Source: Dyadobacter sp. 676
GTDB lineage: Bacteria; Bacteroidota; Bacteroidia; Cytophagales; Spirosomataceae
Direction: 5' to 3'
DNA: 64,000 bases
Assembly: GCF_040448675.1 (NCBI RefSeq)
Contig: NZ_CP159289.1
Span: 4,199,001 to 4,263,000 of the forward strand
In this document: in pieces, positions 36,783 to 45,834 of the stretch
Position numbering within the stretch: the first letter of the stretch is position 1
Layout: each line of letters opens with the position of its first letter
Position numbers and translations under genes: made by a program
The notes under the pieces: model-generated
Database searches by the model: none
Told to the model about the DNA's origin: nothing
The model's input: only the letters and a program-made list of their open reading frames with translations

Positions 36783-37960
36783 GCGGGAATAATTTTGGAA
36801 CTTTCGAGGTGATCTACCGACTGTGCGATGACGTCGGCATCGAGTTCATGTACTTCCACTCCTTTTCCGATCTTTTCAAGCAGCATGATCGTGAGCCTGC
36901 CGCCGAGGTGCTCGCGGAACTCCTGCAAGCCGTTGCGCAGGTTGATTTTATCGTTTTCGGCCAGTTTGGGATGATATAGTTCAAACCCGACTTTGGCTAG
37001 CACATCCAGAATACGGTTCAGGTCGCTTTCGGCCAGCATGCCGATTTTATGGGCATACACACAATCCAATGCAATGCCGATAGCCACCGCTTCGCCGTGA
37101 CGGACCTGGAAATTCGTCAGGAATTCGAGCTTATGCGCGGCCCAGTGACCGAAATCGAGTGGGCGCGAGGAGCCGAATTCGAACGGGTCGCCGCCGGCAA
37201 TGTGGTCGGTGTGCATTTCCGCGCACCGGTGAATGAGGTAAGCCATCGCTTCTTCATCGCGGTTGGCAATGGCAGAGGCGTGCTCCTCGATCCATTCAAA
37301 GAAAGTAACGTCTTTGATCAATGCCACCTTAATCGCTTCCGCGACGCCTCCCCGCCAGTCGCGGTCGTCGAGCGTGCGCAGGCAAGTGAGATCGTTGAAA
37401 ACGGCCACAGGCGGCGCGAACGTGCCGAGGAAGTTCTTTTTGCCGTGGAAATTGATGCTGTTTTTAACGCCGACACCCGAGTCGTTCTGGGCCAAAACCG
37501 TCGTCGGGATGCGGATCAGCTTGATGCCCCGGTGCGAAACAGCGGCCGCATAACCCACAAGGTCGAGTACGGCGCCACCGCCGATCCCGATCACGAACGA
37601 ATGGCGGTCGATACCGAATACATCGACGGCTTCCACCAGCTTATCGAACTGCGACGGATCATTTTTGCAGGCCTCTCCGCCCGGTACCGAAATGATTTCG
37701 GGCGCGAGCTGGATATGTTGCACATTTTGTGCGAAATAGGCGCGGATATTGTTTTTTAAATCCGGCTGTGTCTGTTCAAACCCCTCGTCCACGATCACAA
37801 GGGCCTTGCGTTGAAAGCCCTGCTCGGTATATTCTTGAAAAAAGTCTTTCAGTAGCGGGTTATGGGCGTCAAAAAGGTGTTGGGTGAAGAATACGGCATA
37901 ATTGTATTCCACCTGGAAACGTTGTTTTATGGTTTGCATTGAATCTGGCATTACACGCAA
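36779..37960 (-). CDS. eboD: EboD: 3-dehydroquinate synthase-like protein
   Basis: A 393-residue sugar-phosphate-cyclase-fold protein. The NAD-binding part reads VIGIGGGAVLDLVGYAAAVSHRG, and the metal-site region around RPLDFGHWAAHKLE and VRHGEAVAIGIALDC holds the family histidines. It is an ebo-cluster paralog, not the housekeeping AroB, judged by its neighbours. The ATG at 37939 (MQTIKQRF) is an alternative start. A 153-bp gap with an 8-bp hairpin (37982-38008) separates it from eboC. Confidence 0.88.
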   Translation of the reverse strand: MRVMPDSMQTIKQRFQVEYNYAVFFTQHLFDAHNPLLKDFFQEYTEQGFQRKALVIVDEGFEQTQPDLKNNIRAYFAQNVQHIQLAPEIISVPGGEACKNDPSQFDKLVEAVDVFGIDRHSFVIGIGGGAVLDLVGYAAAVSHRGIKLIRIPTTVLAQNDSGVGVKNSINFHGKKNFLGTFAPPVAVFNDLTCLRTLDDRDWRGGVAEAIKVALIKDVTFFEWIEEHASAIANRDEEAMAYLIHRCAEMHTDHIAGGDPFEFGSSRPLDFGHWAAHKLEFLTNFQVRHGEAVAIGIALDCVYAHKIGMLAESDLNRILDVLAKVGFELYHPKLAENDKINLRNGLQEFREHLGGRLTIMLLEKIGKGVEVHELDADVIAQSVDHLESSKIIPA

Positions 37961-38113
37961 AATGGGTATTTAACATTAAAACGTTTGAAAGCACTATCCG
38001 TTCAAACGCAGCTCGAAATCATTGATATAAAGACTAAAATTAACAGGTTTTCCCCGTCACATCATCGTCCGATTAATTTAACTGACCGCCTTCCTCTCTT
38101 CTCCCTCTTTAAA

Positions 38114-38983
38114 CTAAGTAACGGCAAATGCCTTTGCTAAATACATGGAAAGCGGCAGCAATGCCAGCACCGCAAGTGCAATCGGCAGCAGCCCGAAAGC
38201 TGCGCACCACGAAGCATTCATGACGATCAGGGAGATAACCCCGGCTTTCACCGCCTTGCCGATCAGCGGCCCCACGGGATTCTGCATGGCATTCCAGAGC
38301 GGCCGGAAAATGAACCAGGCGTGCAGCAATACAAATGGAACAGTGAACAAAAGATTACCCTTCCCCTGTGCGATGGTTAGTTGCGCCGCAAGCACGGCCA
38401 GGTAAAGAAACGCCGCGATGTATAGTGTGCGCTTCTTCCCGCCATGTACTTCGTCCTGACTGATCAGCGTAATCGCGCCGATGTACATGATCGGGAAAAT
38501 AGCGATGAATGCCCATTGCTGGAACGACTCGGGCAAAACGCTCATGCCGAGGATGAGGTTACCGCCCCGGCACATGCCCATCACGAGCGGGCCGAAAAAA
38601 ACATGATGTTTGGCCAAACGGTTATACAAAATAGTAAGCATCGCGATCACGACCGCGATCATCCCGCTTTGCATACGGAATGCGCCAGCGGCAACAATGC
38701 CGAGGAGCAATAGTGAAATGCCCATCGCAGCAGCTTGTGCAAGCGGTACCTTTCCGCTGGGAATAGGCCGCTCGGGTCGTTCGACGGCGTCGAGTTTCGC
38801 GTCGAAAACGTCGTTCATCACCACGCCGCCGCCGTAAAGGCCAAGCGTGGAAAGCACCAGCAGCGTGGGCGAGAAATCGGAGAAAGTAAACTGCGCGATC
38901 GCCATACCGGCCAGGATGTCGGCGATGGCGGTTACCAGGTTGGCCGGGCGGGTCAGTTGTAAATAAGGTTTGAGAGCGGCCAC
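38114..38983 (-). CDS. eboC: EboC: UbiA-like prenyltransferase
   Basis: A 289-residue inner-membrane protein with eight or nine helices and UbiA motifs. The first Asp-rich motif reads NDVFDAKLDAVERPERPIPS, which would bind prenyl diphosphate with Mg2+; the second is replaced by ISQDEVHGGKKRT. EboC is the membrane component of the ebo system. It starts 1 bp after the eboB stop, so the two are coupled. Confidence 0.9.
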   Translation of the reverse strand: MAALKPYLQLTRPANLVTAIADILAGMAIAQFTFSDFSPTLLVLSTLGLYGGGVVMNDVFDAKLDAVERPERPIPSGKVPLAQAAAMGISLLLLGIVAAGAFRMQSGMIAVVIAMLTILYNRLAKHHVFFGPLVMGMCRGGNLILGMSVLPESFQQWAFIAIFPIMYIGAITLISQDEVHGGKKRTLYIAAFLYLAVLAAQLTIAQGKGNLLFTVPFVLLHAWFIFRPLWNAMQNPVGPLIGKAVKAGVISLIVMNASWCAAFGLLPIALAVLALLPLSMYLAKAFAVT

Positions 38984-38984
38984 T

Positions 38985-40013
38985 TTAATTGATCACTAAA
39001 AAGTCCTTCACCGGAGCAGGCTGCTGGCCGCCTCTGAGAATGCTGTTACCATGGAATTTTTCCGATTGGTCCACCGCGTACCCCGATTCGAAATCGGCCA
39101 CGTCGATCTGCCCGCTTTTACCGAATGCGTCGATCGCATTCTGGTAAGTCACAAGCCGGATCGTTTCGTCGGGAATGCCGCGCATCTTCATCAATGCGGC
39201 CGTTTTCGGGATCGCCAGCGGATCGGAAATGCCCCAGTCGGCGGCGGAATTGATCATAATGCGCTCGGGGCCGTACTGTTCCACTACTTTTACCATCCTT
39301 TCATTACCCATTTTGGTAAAAGGATAAATAGTAAATGCCGCCCAGAAGCCCTGGTCGAGCACACTTTTCACGGTTTCTTCATTATTATGGTCCACAATCA
39401 CCCACGACGGGTCGATGCCGTGTTCCAATGCGATGGCCATGCTGCGCTCGGTACCTTTCTTTTTGTCGCGGTGCGGGGTGTGGATCTGCACGGGCAGTTT
39501 CGCCTCTTTCGCTAGTTCGAGTTGCAGGCGATAATATTTTTCCTCGGCGGGTGTCTGGTCGTCGAAACCGATTTCTCCTACACCCACGACGCCCTCTTTA
39601 TAAATGTACAGCGGAAGGATTTCCATGACCTGCTCCGCCAACGGCTCATTGTTGGCCTCGCGGGAATTCAGGCCCATGGTGCAATAATGCTTTATCCCGA
39701 ACTGCGAGGAGCGGAAGCGTTCCCAGCCTACGAGGCTGCTGTAATAATCCTTGAATGTCGATAATCCCGTCCGTGGTTGCCCTACCCAGAATGCGGGCTC
39801 GATCAGCGCGACGATACCGGCCTGGTTCATAGCCTGGTAGTCGTCCGTGGTGCGGGACACCATGTGGATATGCGGGTCGAAAAAGCGCATTCCTTTGATG
39901 AGGTCCTTGTAGTCGTTCCAGGCGATGTCGCGGTGTGCGGGGGCCTGGCTGGCTTCTTCGCTATCTTCGAAATGCGAAGGGTTAGGGGTTATTTCTGTAT
40001 GATTAGCGCACAT
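38985..40013 (-). CDS. eboB: EboB: TatD-family hydrolase
   Basis: A 342-residue TIM-barrel metal-dependent hydrolase of the TatD group. The metal motif DPHIHMVSRT is at about residue 46, GVGEIGFDDQTP in the middle, QIHTPHRDKKKG at the second site, and INSAADWGISDPLA near the end. It lacks a signal peptide. In ebo clusters it follows eboA, as here, with a 4-bp gap. Confidence 0.9.
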   Translation of the reverse strand: MCANHTEITPNPSHFEDSEEASQAPAHRDIAWNDYKDLIKGMRFFDPHIHMVSRTTDDYQAMNQAGIVALIEPAFWVGQPRTGLSTFKDYYSSLVGWERFRSSQFGIKHYCTMGLNSREANNEPLAEQVMEILPLYIYKEGVVGVGEIGFDDQTPAEEKYYRLQLELAKEAKLPVQIHTPHRDKKKGTERSMAIALEHGIDPSWVIVDHNNEETVKSVLDQGFWAAFTIYPFTKMGNERMVKVVEQYGPERIMINSAADWGISDPLAIPKTAALMKMRGIPDETIRLVTYQNAIDAFGKSGQIDVADFESGYAVDQSEKFHGNSILRGGQQPAPVKDFLVIN

Positions 40014-40017
40014 AATG

Positions 40018-40944
40018 TCAGTGTTCGAGGTCGGCCCAGGTCAATGCGCCGGATTTTACGGATTTTTCCAGATCGGTATATTTTGCCAGAAGGTACTGGG
40101 CAGCCGGAAGGGGCGCTTCGCTGCATGCTAGAGCGGCCGCTTTACGGTCTTCTTCTTTTTCCGAATCAAATAAATGCTGCATATCGGCCAGGAGCGTCTG
40201 GTTCAGGTACTTTCCCGTGAGCCTCCACACCTGTGCGGGCACACCACGCCCCGCCGCCCAACGCTCATGCGCAAAGTCGGAAAGCGTCATTGCCAGCTTC
40301 TCGTTCGAGCGGTTTTCCAGGCCTTCAATCAAATGAATAGGCTTGTCGTTGAATATCGTTTTGAGTACCAGCTGGTTCCAGGCCAGTTCGCTGAAATATT
40401 TTTCCGGGTAGGGATTGTGCAATGCAATCGCATCGAATACAAATCCCATATTCGAGCGCACCGCGTCCGTCGCACGGAAAAGCCACTGGTCGGGGTAGGA
40501 TAGCAGCGGCAATGCCGAATACAGCGCCACCAGCTCGTTCATTTCTGCCGTATCGAAGAGTGTTTCGATGTTTTTGACATATTCCTCCTTATCCGAAGGA
40601 TCGAGTTGTGTGAGCAGCCATACACGGGCGAGCCGCACGAGCGACCAGCCGTCGACCGAAAAACCCGGTATTTCGAAGTTCAGCGCGGCCTTTTCTCCAT
40701 CGGAGGTGTGGATGATTTTTTTGGAAAGAAACCTGGGAGCTGCCACGAAGGCGGTCATGAGTTCAATCGGCGTGGCGACGCCCGGCGTGGCGACGCCCGG
40801 CATGGCGACGCCCGGCATGGATACGCCTTTCTGCTGCAACCATTCGGCCTCTGTTACCGAAGTGTTGGAAGCGATGATCTCCCAAATCTTTTGTTTAATG
40901 ATGTCGGACATAACTGTTGTCTGTGATTCATTTACCGTTTGCAC
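40018..40944 (-). CDS. eboA: EboA-domain protein
   Basis: A 308-residue protein of the EboA family (small, helical, no catalytic motif). The family C-terminal half is recognisable in SYPDQWLFRATDAVRSNM, IALHNPYPEKYFSELAWNQLVLK and AVFNDKPIHLI-like stretches. The first ATG is at 40944; the second at 40911 (MSDIIKQK) is as plausible. Residues ~40-58 are encoded by four 15-bp tandem units (Gly-Val-Ala/Ser-Thr/Met-Pro). It opens the six-gene operon. Confidence 0.88.
   Translation of the reverse strand: MQTVNESQTTVMSDIIKQKIWEIIASNTSVTEAEWLQQKGVSMPGVAMPGVATPGVATPIELMTAFVAAPRFLSKKIIHTSDGEKAALNFEIPGFSVDGWSLVRLARVWLLTQLDPSDKEEYVKNIETLFDTAEMNELVALYSALPLLSYPDQWLFRATDAVRSNMGFVFDAIALHNPYPEKYFSELAWNQLVLKTIFNDKPIHLIEGLENRSNEKLAMTLSDFAHERWAAGRGVPAQVWRLTGKYLNQTLLADMQHLFDSEKEEDRKAAALACSEAPLPAAQYLLAKYTDLEKSVKSGALTWADLEH
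40769..40828. repeat. Four-unit 15-bp tandem repeat inside eboA
   Basis: Units of GGCGTGGCGACGCCC (15 bp) at 40769, 40784, 40799 and 40814; the first two are identical, the third differs by one base and the last by a few. Unit length is a multiple of three, so copy-number changes keep the frame. Confidence 0.85.
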
Positions 40945-41108
40945 GGTATAAATCTGTTGAGGACGCTGGGTTATTGCTATAATGCCTGTTTGCCGGTATA
41001 AAGTTTCCGACCGGCCATTTATAACGTATCAAAGCCATTTTTTGGCTCATTTTCGGGTATGATGGATATCAGTTTTAATAAAAAACTAATGCTATTTGTA
41101 ACTGATGG

Positions 41109-41738
41109 TTAGAAATCGAATTCGAGGATATCGGCGTCGTTGAGCAGGTGGTGTGTGAGTTTTTCGTGCTTTCTTTCGGAACCCTGCAAGGTCCAGTTCC
41201 CGGTAATATGCGTACCGATCCGGCTTTGCTCGCCTCGCAGGATTTTCAGGTCGTACTCCCTGAAGAGGTTTTCGTACATTTTCAAAGTCCTTCGCTGGTA
41301 GACGCACATGATACGGTAATTGCGGATCTGACTTTTGCGTCGGATGAACTTCTGCACCGGCGCCAGGATCACCAGCGTCATCCCTGAAATCACGAAACAA
41401 ACGATCGTCACCTCATAAAACCCCGCCCCGATGCCCATGCCTACGGCTGCGGTCACCCACACGATCGCCGCCGTCGTAATCCCGACCACCCGGTTATTTT
41501 CCCGGAAAATGATCCCGGCACCGATGAAACCGATGCCCGTTACGATATTAGCCGCAATCCGTCCTGCGTCCGAGCTGATTTTGATCGACAGGATCGTAAA
41601 CAGCGTCGAGCCCATTGCAATCAATATCAGCGTCCGTAACCCGGCCGATTTGCTGCGATACTCGCGTTCCGCGCCTATGATCGCGCCGAGGACGAAAGAA
41701 ATGAGGAGTTTGTAGATGTCTTCGGGCAGTATTTCCAT
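41109..41738 (-). CDS. MgtC/SapB-family membrane protein
   Basis: A 209-residue protein: four N-terminal transmembrane helices with the MgtC signature (GAIIGAEREYRSKSAGLRT, IVTGIGFIGAGII) and a C-terminal ~80-residue cytoplasmic domain. MgtC proteins are tied to magnesium limitation and inhibit F1F0 ATP synthase in pathogens; members in free-living bacteria are less understood. The gene lies upstream of eboA in the genome with a 164-bp gap on the same strand. Confidence 0.88.
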   Translation of the reverse strand: MEILPEDIYKLLISFVLGAIIGAEREYRSKSAGLRTLILIAMGSTLFTILSIKISSDAGRIAANIVTGIGFIGAGIIFRENNRVVGITTAAIVWVTAAVGMGIGAGFYEVTIVCFVISGMTLVILAPVQKFIRRKSQIRNYRIMCVYQRRTLKMYENLFREYDLKILRGEQSRIGTHITGNWTLQGSERKHEKLTHHLLNDADILEFDF

Positions 41739-41813
41739 TTAATGTATTTTGTATTCATAATAAAGCCGGCAGATGAAGAATCTCCCGGCTTTGTAATGGT
41801 TTGATGTTATGGA

Positions 41814-42215
41814 TCAGGCTGCCGAGCGTACCTGTACCCAGTCTATAATTATTTCAGCTCGTTGAAAGCCAACTTTTATAACCTCGGCGTCTCCAACCCC
41901 GTCGTACGCCATCACGAGGTGTAGTAGTTCATAGACGGATACGAACGTGTGCAACATTTTCTTATCCTGTTGCGCCAAATTAGACTTATACCAGTCAACA
42001 TCCTTTCGGTCTTTCGTTTTCTTGCCGAAATAATGGTCCAATGCAAACAGCACCCCGGAATAAGCAGTATGCCCGGCCATTTTTACGTACTTGGAACCCT
42101 GATAAAAGCCATCTTCTTTAGCACCTTTTTCGCGGAGGATTTCCTTTGCATTGCTCAGATATCGCTTGGCTTCTTTGACGGCTTCCTGTGTGGAGAGTTC
42201 TTGTTTCTTTGTCAT
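41814..42215 (-). CDS. DUF5618 protein, copy A
   Basis: A 133-residue helical cytoplasmic protein with a short C-terminal helix rich in charged residues. It is a paralog of the next gene: both contain the pattern EAKRYL-NAKEILREK, HTAYSG/TG(V/I)LFALD and DVDWYK-NL-QQDKK. The function of DUF5618 is unknown; its coupling of two conserved stretches suggests a small dimeric protein. It shares the strand and spacing with the second copy, so it arose by tandem duplication. Confidence 0.75.
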   Translation of the reverse strand: MTKKQELSTQEAVKEAKRYLSNAKEILREKGAKEDGFYQGSKYVKMAGHTAYSGVLFALDHYFGKKTKDRKDVDWYKSNLAQQDKKMLHTFVSVYELLHLVMAYDGVGDAEVIKVGFQRAEIIIDWVQVRSAA

Positions 42216-42388
42216 AGCGTATGTTTTATATGTGTTTTTAATGCTGTTACCTCCCTACGGGATTTTCAATTTGAACGGTTTCTGTCTGTGCTATTCTTCC
42301 ACGAGCAAATCGCGCTGGCGATGCGACATAGTACCAACGACAATCCCCCCTATGAGATGAATGCCGGAGGTATATAACAGCGATAATC

Positions 42389-42793
42389 TCAGGCTGCGGC
42401 TGTTCGCGTTTCGACCCAGTCGATAATGCGCTCGGCTTCCCTGAATCCGAGCTTAGCCAAATCGGCGCTTTGTGCCCCGTCGTAAGCCATATCCAGGTGC
42501 AGGACCTGATATGCGGTCAGGAATGAATTTAATACTTTTTTGTCCTGTTCGGAAAGGTTTTGTTTGTACCAGTCCACATCCCTGCGGCCCTTTGCCTTTT
42601 TGCCTAAATAGCGGTCCAGTGCGAATAGTATGCCAGTGTAGGCCGTGTGTCCCGCCATCTTCACGTATCTGGCATCCTGATAATAGCCGTCTTCTTTCCT
42701 CGCCTTTTCGCGGAGGATTTCCTTTGCATTGTCAAGATAGCGTTTTGCTTCCCGGACAGATTCTTCGATGGAGAGTTCTTCTTTTTTCGCCAT
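42389..42793 (-). CDS. DUF5618 protein, copy B
   Basis: A 134-residue paralog of the preceding gene with the same stretches (REAKRYLDNAKEILREK, HTAYTGILFALDRYLGKKAKG, DVDWYKQNLSEQDKK). The start at 42793 was chosen since the earlier ATG at 42853 gives a tail that overlaps the aminopeptidase gene. The two copies are 173 bp apart and differ mainly at the ends. I see no inverted or direct flanking repeat that would suggest transposition. Confidence 0.75.
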   Translation of the reverse strand: MAKKEELSIEESVREAKRYLDNAKEILREKARKEDGYYQDARYVKMAGHTAYTGILFALDRYLGKKAKGRRDVDWYKQNLSEQDKKVLNSFLTAYQVLHLDMAYDGAQSADLAKLGFREAERIIDWVETRTAAA

Positions 42794-42849
42794 AAATAAG
42801 TGCATGTAATTTGATGAATAACAAGAGTACCCAACAAATTTACAAAGAA

Positions 42850-44142
42850 TCACTTAGCATTCATCCATTCCTCGATCTCCTCCGCTTCCAGCGGAATATT
42901 GGCCATCAGGTCCACATTCCCGTTTTCGGTGATGACAATATCATTTTCAAGACGAATGCCCAGTCCCTCCTCGCGAATGTAAATGCCCGGCTCGCAGGTG
43001 AATACCATGCCGGCTTCGAAGCGGCGGTATTTGTTACCTACGTCGTGGATGTCGAGGCCGAGGAAGTGGGAGGTGCCGTGCGGGAAGTATTTTTTATAGG
43101 CAGGCCAGTCGGGGTCCTGTTTTTCAATATCTTCTTTCGTAATCAAGCCCAGCCCGATGAGCTCGCTTTCCATAATGCGGCCGATTTCCTGGTGGTATTC
43201 GTCCCAGATATTGCCCGGTACGAGCAGACCTTTCGCGGCTTTGAAAACGCGGAGGACCGCATCGTACACATCCCGCTGGCGTTTCGTGAAGCGACCATTT
43301 ACGGGAATGCTGCGGGTGAGGTCGGCACCGTAATTGGCATACTCGGCCGCCACATCCAGCAAAAGAATGTCGCCGTCTTTACAAACCTGGTCGTTTTGAA
43401 TGTAATGCAGCACGCAGGCGTTCGCTCCAGACGCGATGATGGGCTGATAGGAAAAGCCCTTGGAGCGGTTGCGGACAAACTCGTGCAGCAATTCGGCTTC
43501 AATTTCGAATTCGTGAACGCCTGGTTTAACAAACTTTAAAACGCGTTCGAAACCCTGCTTCGTAATGTCGCAGGCCCTTTGGAGCAATGCGATTTCTTCC
43601 GGCTGCTTTACGGCGCGCAACTCGTGCATGAGCGGAGCCAGGCGCAGGAGGGGGTGCAGCGGGTAACGGTTTTTAAAATCCTGAATGAAACGGGCGTCCC
43701 GCGACTGCACGTGCGAGTCGTTGCGGGTGTGCTCGTTGGTATTCAAATACACATATTCCGCCTCGAAAACGATGTTCCCGAACACAGTTTCGAACTGATG
43801 AGTCCAGTAAATGCTCTGAATGCCGGTGGCGGCGCGGGCTTGTTCCTTAGTCAGTTTCTCGCCTTCCCAGATGGCGATGGTTTCGTTGGTTTCGCGGAGG
43901 AAAAGGACTTCGCGGAACTTCGGGTCGGGGTGGTCGGAGAAGATGAGCAGGATGGTTTCCTCCTGATCGACACCGGTTAAGTAAAATAAGTCACTGTTTT
44001 GTTTGAAACCCATCGTGCCGTCCGCATTGGTTGGCATAATGTCGTTTGCATTCAATATGGCAAGTGATTTCGGTTTGAGTAAAGTCGTTAAACGCCGTCT
44101 GTTTTCGATGAATAGCTTTTGGTCGATGGGGGAATATCGCAT
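42850..44142 (-). CDS. pepP: Xaa-Pro aminopeptidase (aminopeptidase P)
   Basis: Aminopeptidase P removes the N-terminal residue from peptides with proline at position 2. The 430-residue protein has the pita-bread C-terminal domain: metal-binding Asp in LLLDVAAEYANYGADLTRS, HGTSHFLGLDIHDVG with the His, and the Glu residues in FTCEPGIYI and GIRLENDIVIT. The N-terminal creatinase-like domain starts near residue 10. It is cytoplasmic and probably monocistronic. Confidence 0.93.
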   Translation of the reverse strand: MRYSPIDQKLFIENRRRLTTLLKPKSLAILNANDIMPTNADGTMGFKQNSDLFYLTGVDQEETILLIFSDHPDPKFREVLFLRETNETIAIWEGEKLTKEQARAATGIQSIYWTHQFETVFGNIVFEAEYVYLNTNEHTRNDSHVQSRDARFIQDFKNRYPLHPLLRLAPLMHELRAVKQPEEIALLQRACDITKQGFERVLKFVKPGVHEFEIEAELLHEFVRNRSKGFSYQPIIASGANACVLHYIQNDQVCKDGDILLLDVAAEYANYGADLTRSIPVNGRFTKRQRDVYDAVLRVFKAAKGLLVPGNIWDEYHQEIGRIMESELIGLGLITKEDIEKQDPDWPAYKKYFPHGTSHFLGLDIHDVGNKYRRFEAGMVFTCEPGIYIREEGLGIRLENDIVITENGNVDLMANIPLEAEEIEEWMNAK

Positions 44143-44289
44143 GTCTGTATTTTTTCGGCCCGGGTAATTTAATTTGTAAATTTACGTTTATCTTGTTCAA
44201 AAATTCTAAACATCTGCGGCGTTGGAGATACGTTAGAGCCGCATTGAAAGTGTTTTTGTTATACCAAATTGATTAAGAATACCTAACTG

Positions 44290-45825
44290 ATGCCGTTGAT
44301 GAAAAGACTGCTTTTGCTTGCGTTTGTATTTGTGCCGTTGGTATTGTCAGCAAGCCCCAAGTATTGGATTTATCTGAAAAATAAAGACCTGACCGCCAGC
44401 CCCGCGGTATCGCCGCTGACCCGGGAAAATCGCCAGAAACTTGGTCTGGCGCTTTCGGATGAAACCGATTTGCCGGTAAAAAAAGAATACGAGCAGGCAT
44501 TGCGAGAGCATTCGGTCCATATAATCAACCGTTCTAAATGGCTTAATGCGGTGTCGGCAAACCTGACGAGCGAACAGGCTATGAAAGTACGTGAGCTCGA
44601 TTTCGTGGCGGATGTGGTGATGATCGATCCGGGCTTCTATATCGCCAGGACGCAACCGATCGAAAAGGCCCAGATGGCGCCCGTGATGTCGCAGGTGCAG
44701 GCCAATGCGTTTTTGAAAGAAAACATTACGGCCAAGGATGTAACGATCGGTGTGATCGACGCGGGTTTCTATGGTGCGGATTCTTCCCTTTCGCTTTCAC
44801 AGGTTTTTTCCAACAAAAGAATATTAGGCATTCGGGATTACGTAAAACCGGGGCGTCCGGGCGATCTGCTTTTCAGCACGGCAGAGTCATTTTCCGACAT
44901 GCATGGCACGGAAGTACTCGCCGCCATCGCAGGTATCGACTACCAGGATCAGATTCAGTACGGCATGGCCACCAATGCGAAGTTCTACCTCGCCCGCACC
45001 GACTACTCCATGCGAGAATACCGGGGTGAAGAGGACAACTGGATCGCGGCCATGGAGTGGATGGATAGCCTCGGCGTCCGGCTGATCAATACCTCGCTGG
45101 GTTATGCCAAAGGTTTCTCCGACCCGAAGGAAAACTATCAGCCCTCGCAAATGGACGGTAAAACCAGCGCTATCAGCAAAGCGGCGCAGATTGCTGCCGA
45201 TAAGAAGGGTATTATGATTATCGTTTCCGCAGGAAATGAAGGTGACGACAAAAGCTGGGGGATTGTTTCGGCCCCTGCCGATGCCAAGGGCGTACTTTCG
45301 GTAGGCGCTACCAACGGCAAACTTTGGAACCGCATTGGTTACAGCAGCGTAGGGCCGGAGTTTTTGTCGTACGTAAAGCCGAACGTTTCTTGCTTCTCCC
45401 TGTACGGAACGTCACTTTCCGCGCCGGTGATCACCGGTTTTGCAGCGTGCCTGTTGCAGGCCAATCCACAACTTTCGAACAAAGAACTGATTTCGCTGAT
45501 CGAAAAATCGTCGCATTTGTATCCTTACGGTAATAACTACGTAGGCTACGGCGTGCCGCAGGCTTCCCGTGCGCTCGCGCTGGCAAAGGCGCCTTATTTG
45601 CCCAACAACTCCAAGCTGATTACCGCCAAAGGCCGTAACTGCGAGGTTGATGTGACGAGCCAGGATTTAATGGTCGCTATTTATCGCAAGAAGAACGAAA
45701 AAGACGTGATTGCCCAGCAGGTGGCGAAGGTTCAAAACGGTAAGGTTTCGCTTAAACGACAGAATAACGAGAAGTTCACCACCATCGATTTGCGCGACTA
45801 TGTGATTGAGGTGGAATGGAACTGA
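44290..45825 (+). CDS. Secreted subtilase (S8 peptidase)
   Basis: A 511-residue exported serine protease. After a signal peptide (to about residue 21) lies an I9-like propeptide region and the catalytic domain with triad Asp157 (VIDAGF), His205 (MHGTEV) and Ser375 (YGTSLSAP); the oxyanion Asn sits in SAGNEGD. The last ~90 residues are a beta domain without a clear type IX sorting consensus, so it may be anchored or sorted otherwise. It stands alone. Confidence 0.92.
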   Translation: MPLMKRLLLLAFVFVPLVLSASPKYWIYLKNKDLTASPAVSPLTRENRQKLGLALSDETDLPVKKEYEQALREHSVHIINRSKWLNAVSANLTSEQAMKVRELDFVADVVMIDPGFYIARTQPIEKAQMAPVMSQVQANAFLKENITAKDVTIGVIDAGFYGADSSLSLSQVFSNKRILGIRDYVKPGRPGDLLFSTAESFSDMHGTEVLAAIAGIDYQDQIQYGMATNAKFYLARTDYSMREYRGEEDNWIAAMEWMDSLGVRLINTSLGYAKGFSDPKENYQPSQMDGKTSAISKAAQIAADKKGIMIIVSAGNEGDDKSWGIVSAPADAKGVLSVGATNGKLWNRIGYSSVGPEFLSYVKPNVSCFSLYGTSLSAPVITGFAACLLQANPQLSNKELISLIEKSSHLYPYGNNYVGYGVPQASRALALAKAPYLPNNSKLITAKGRNCEVDVTSQDLMVAIYRKKNEKDVIAQQVAKVQNGKVSLKRQNNEKFTTIDLRDYVIEVEWN

Positions 45826-45834
45826 CCGGTTCCA

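Noticed and set aside
36779..37960. Calling the 3-dehydroquinate synthase-like gene aroB
   Set aside because: Its position in a full ebo operon with coupled neighbours fits EboD; no other shikimate gene is nearby.
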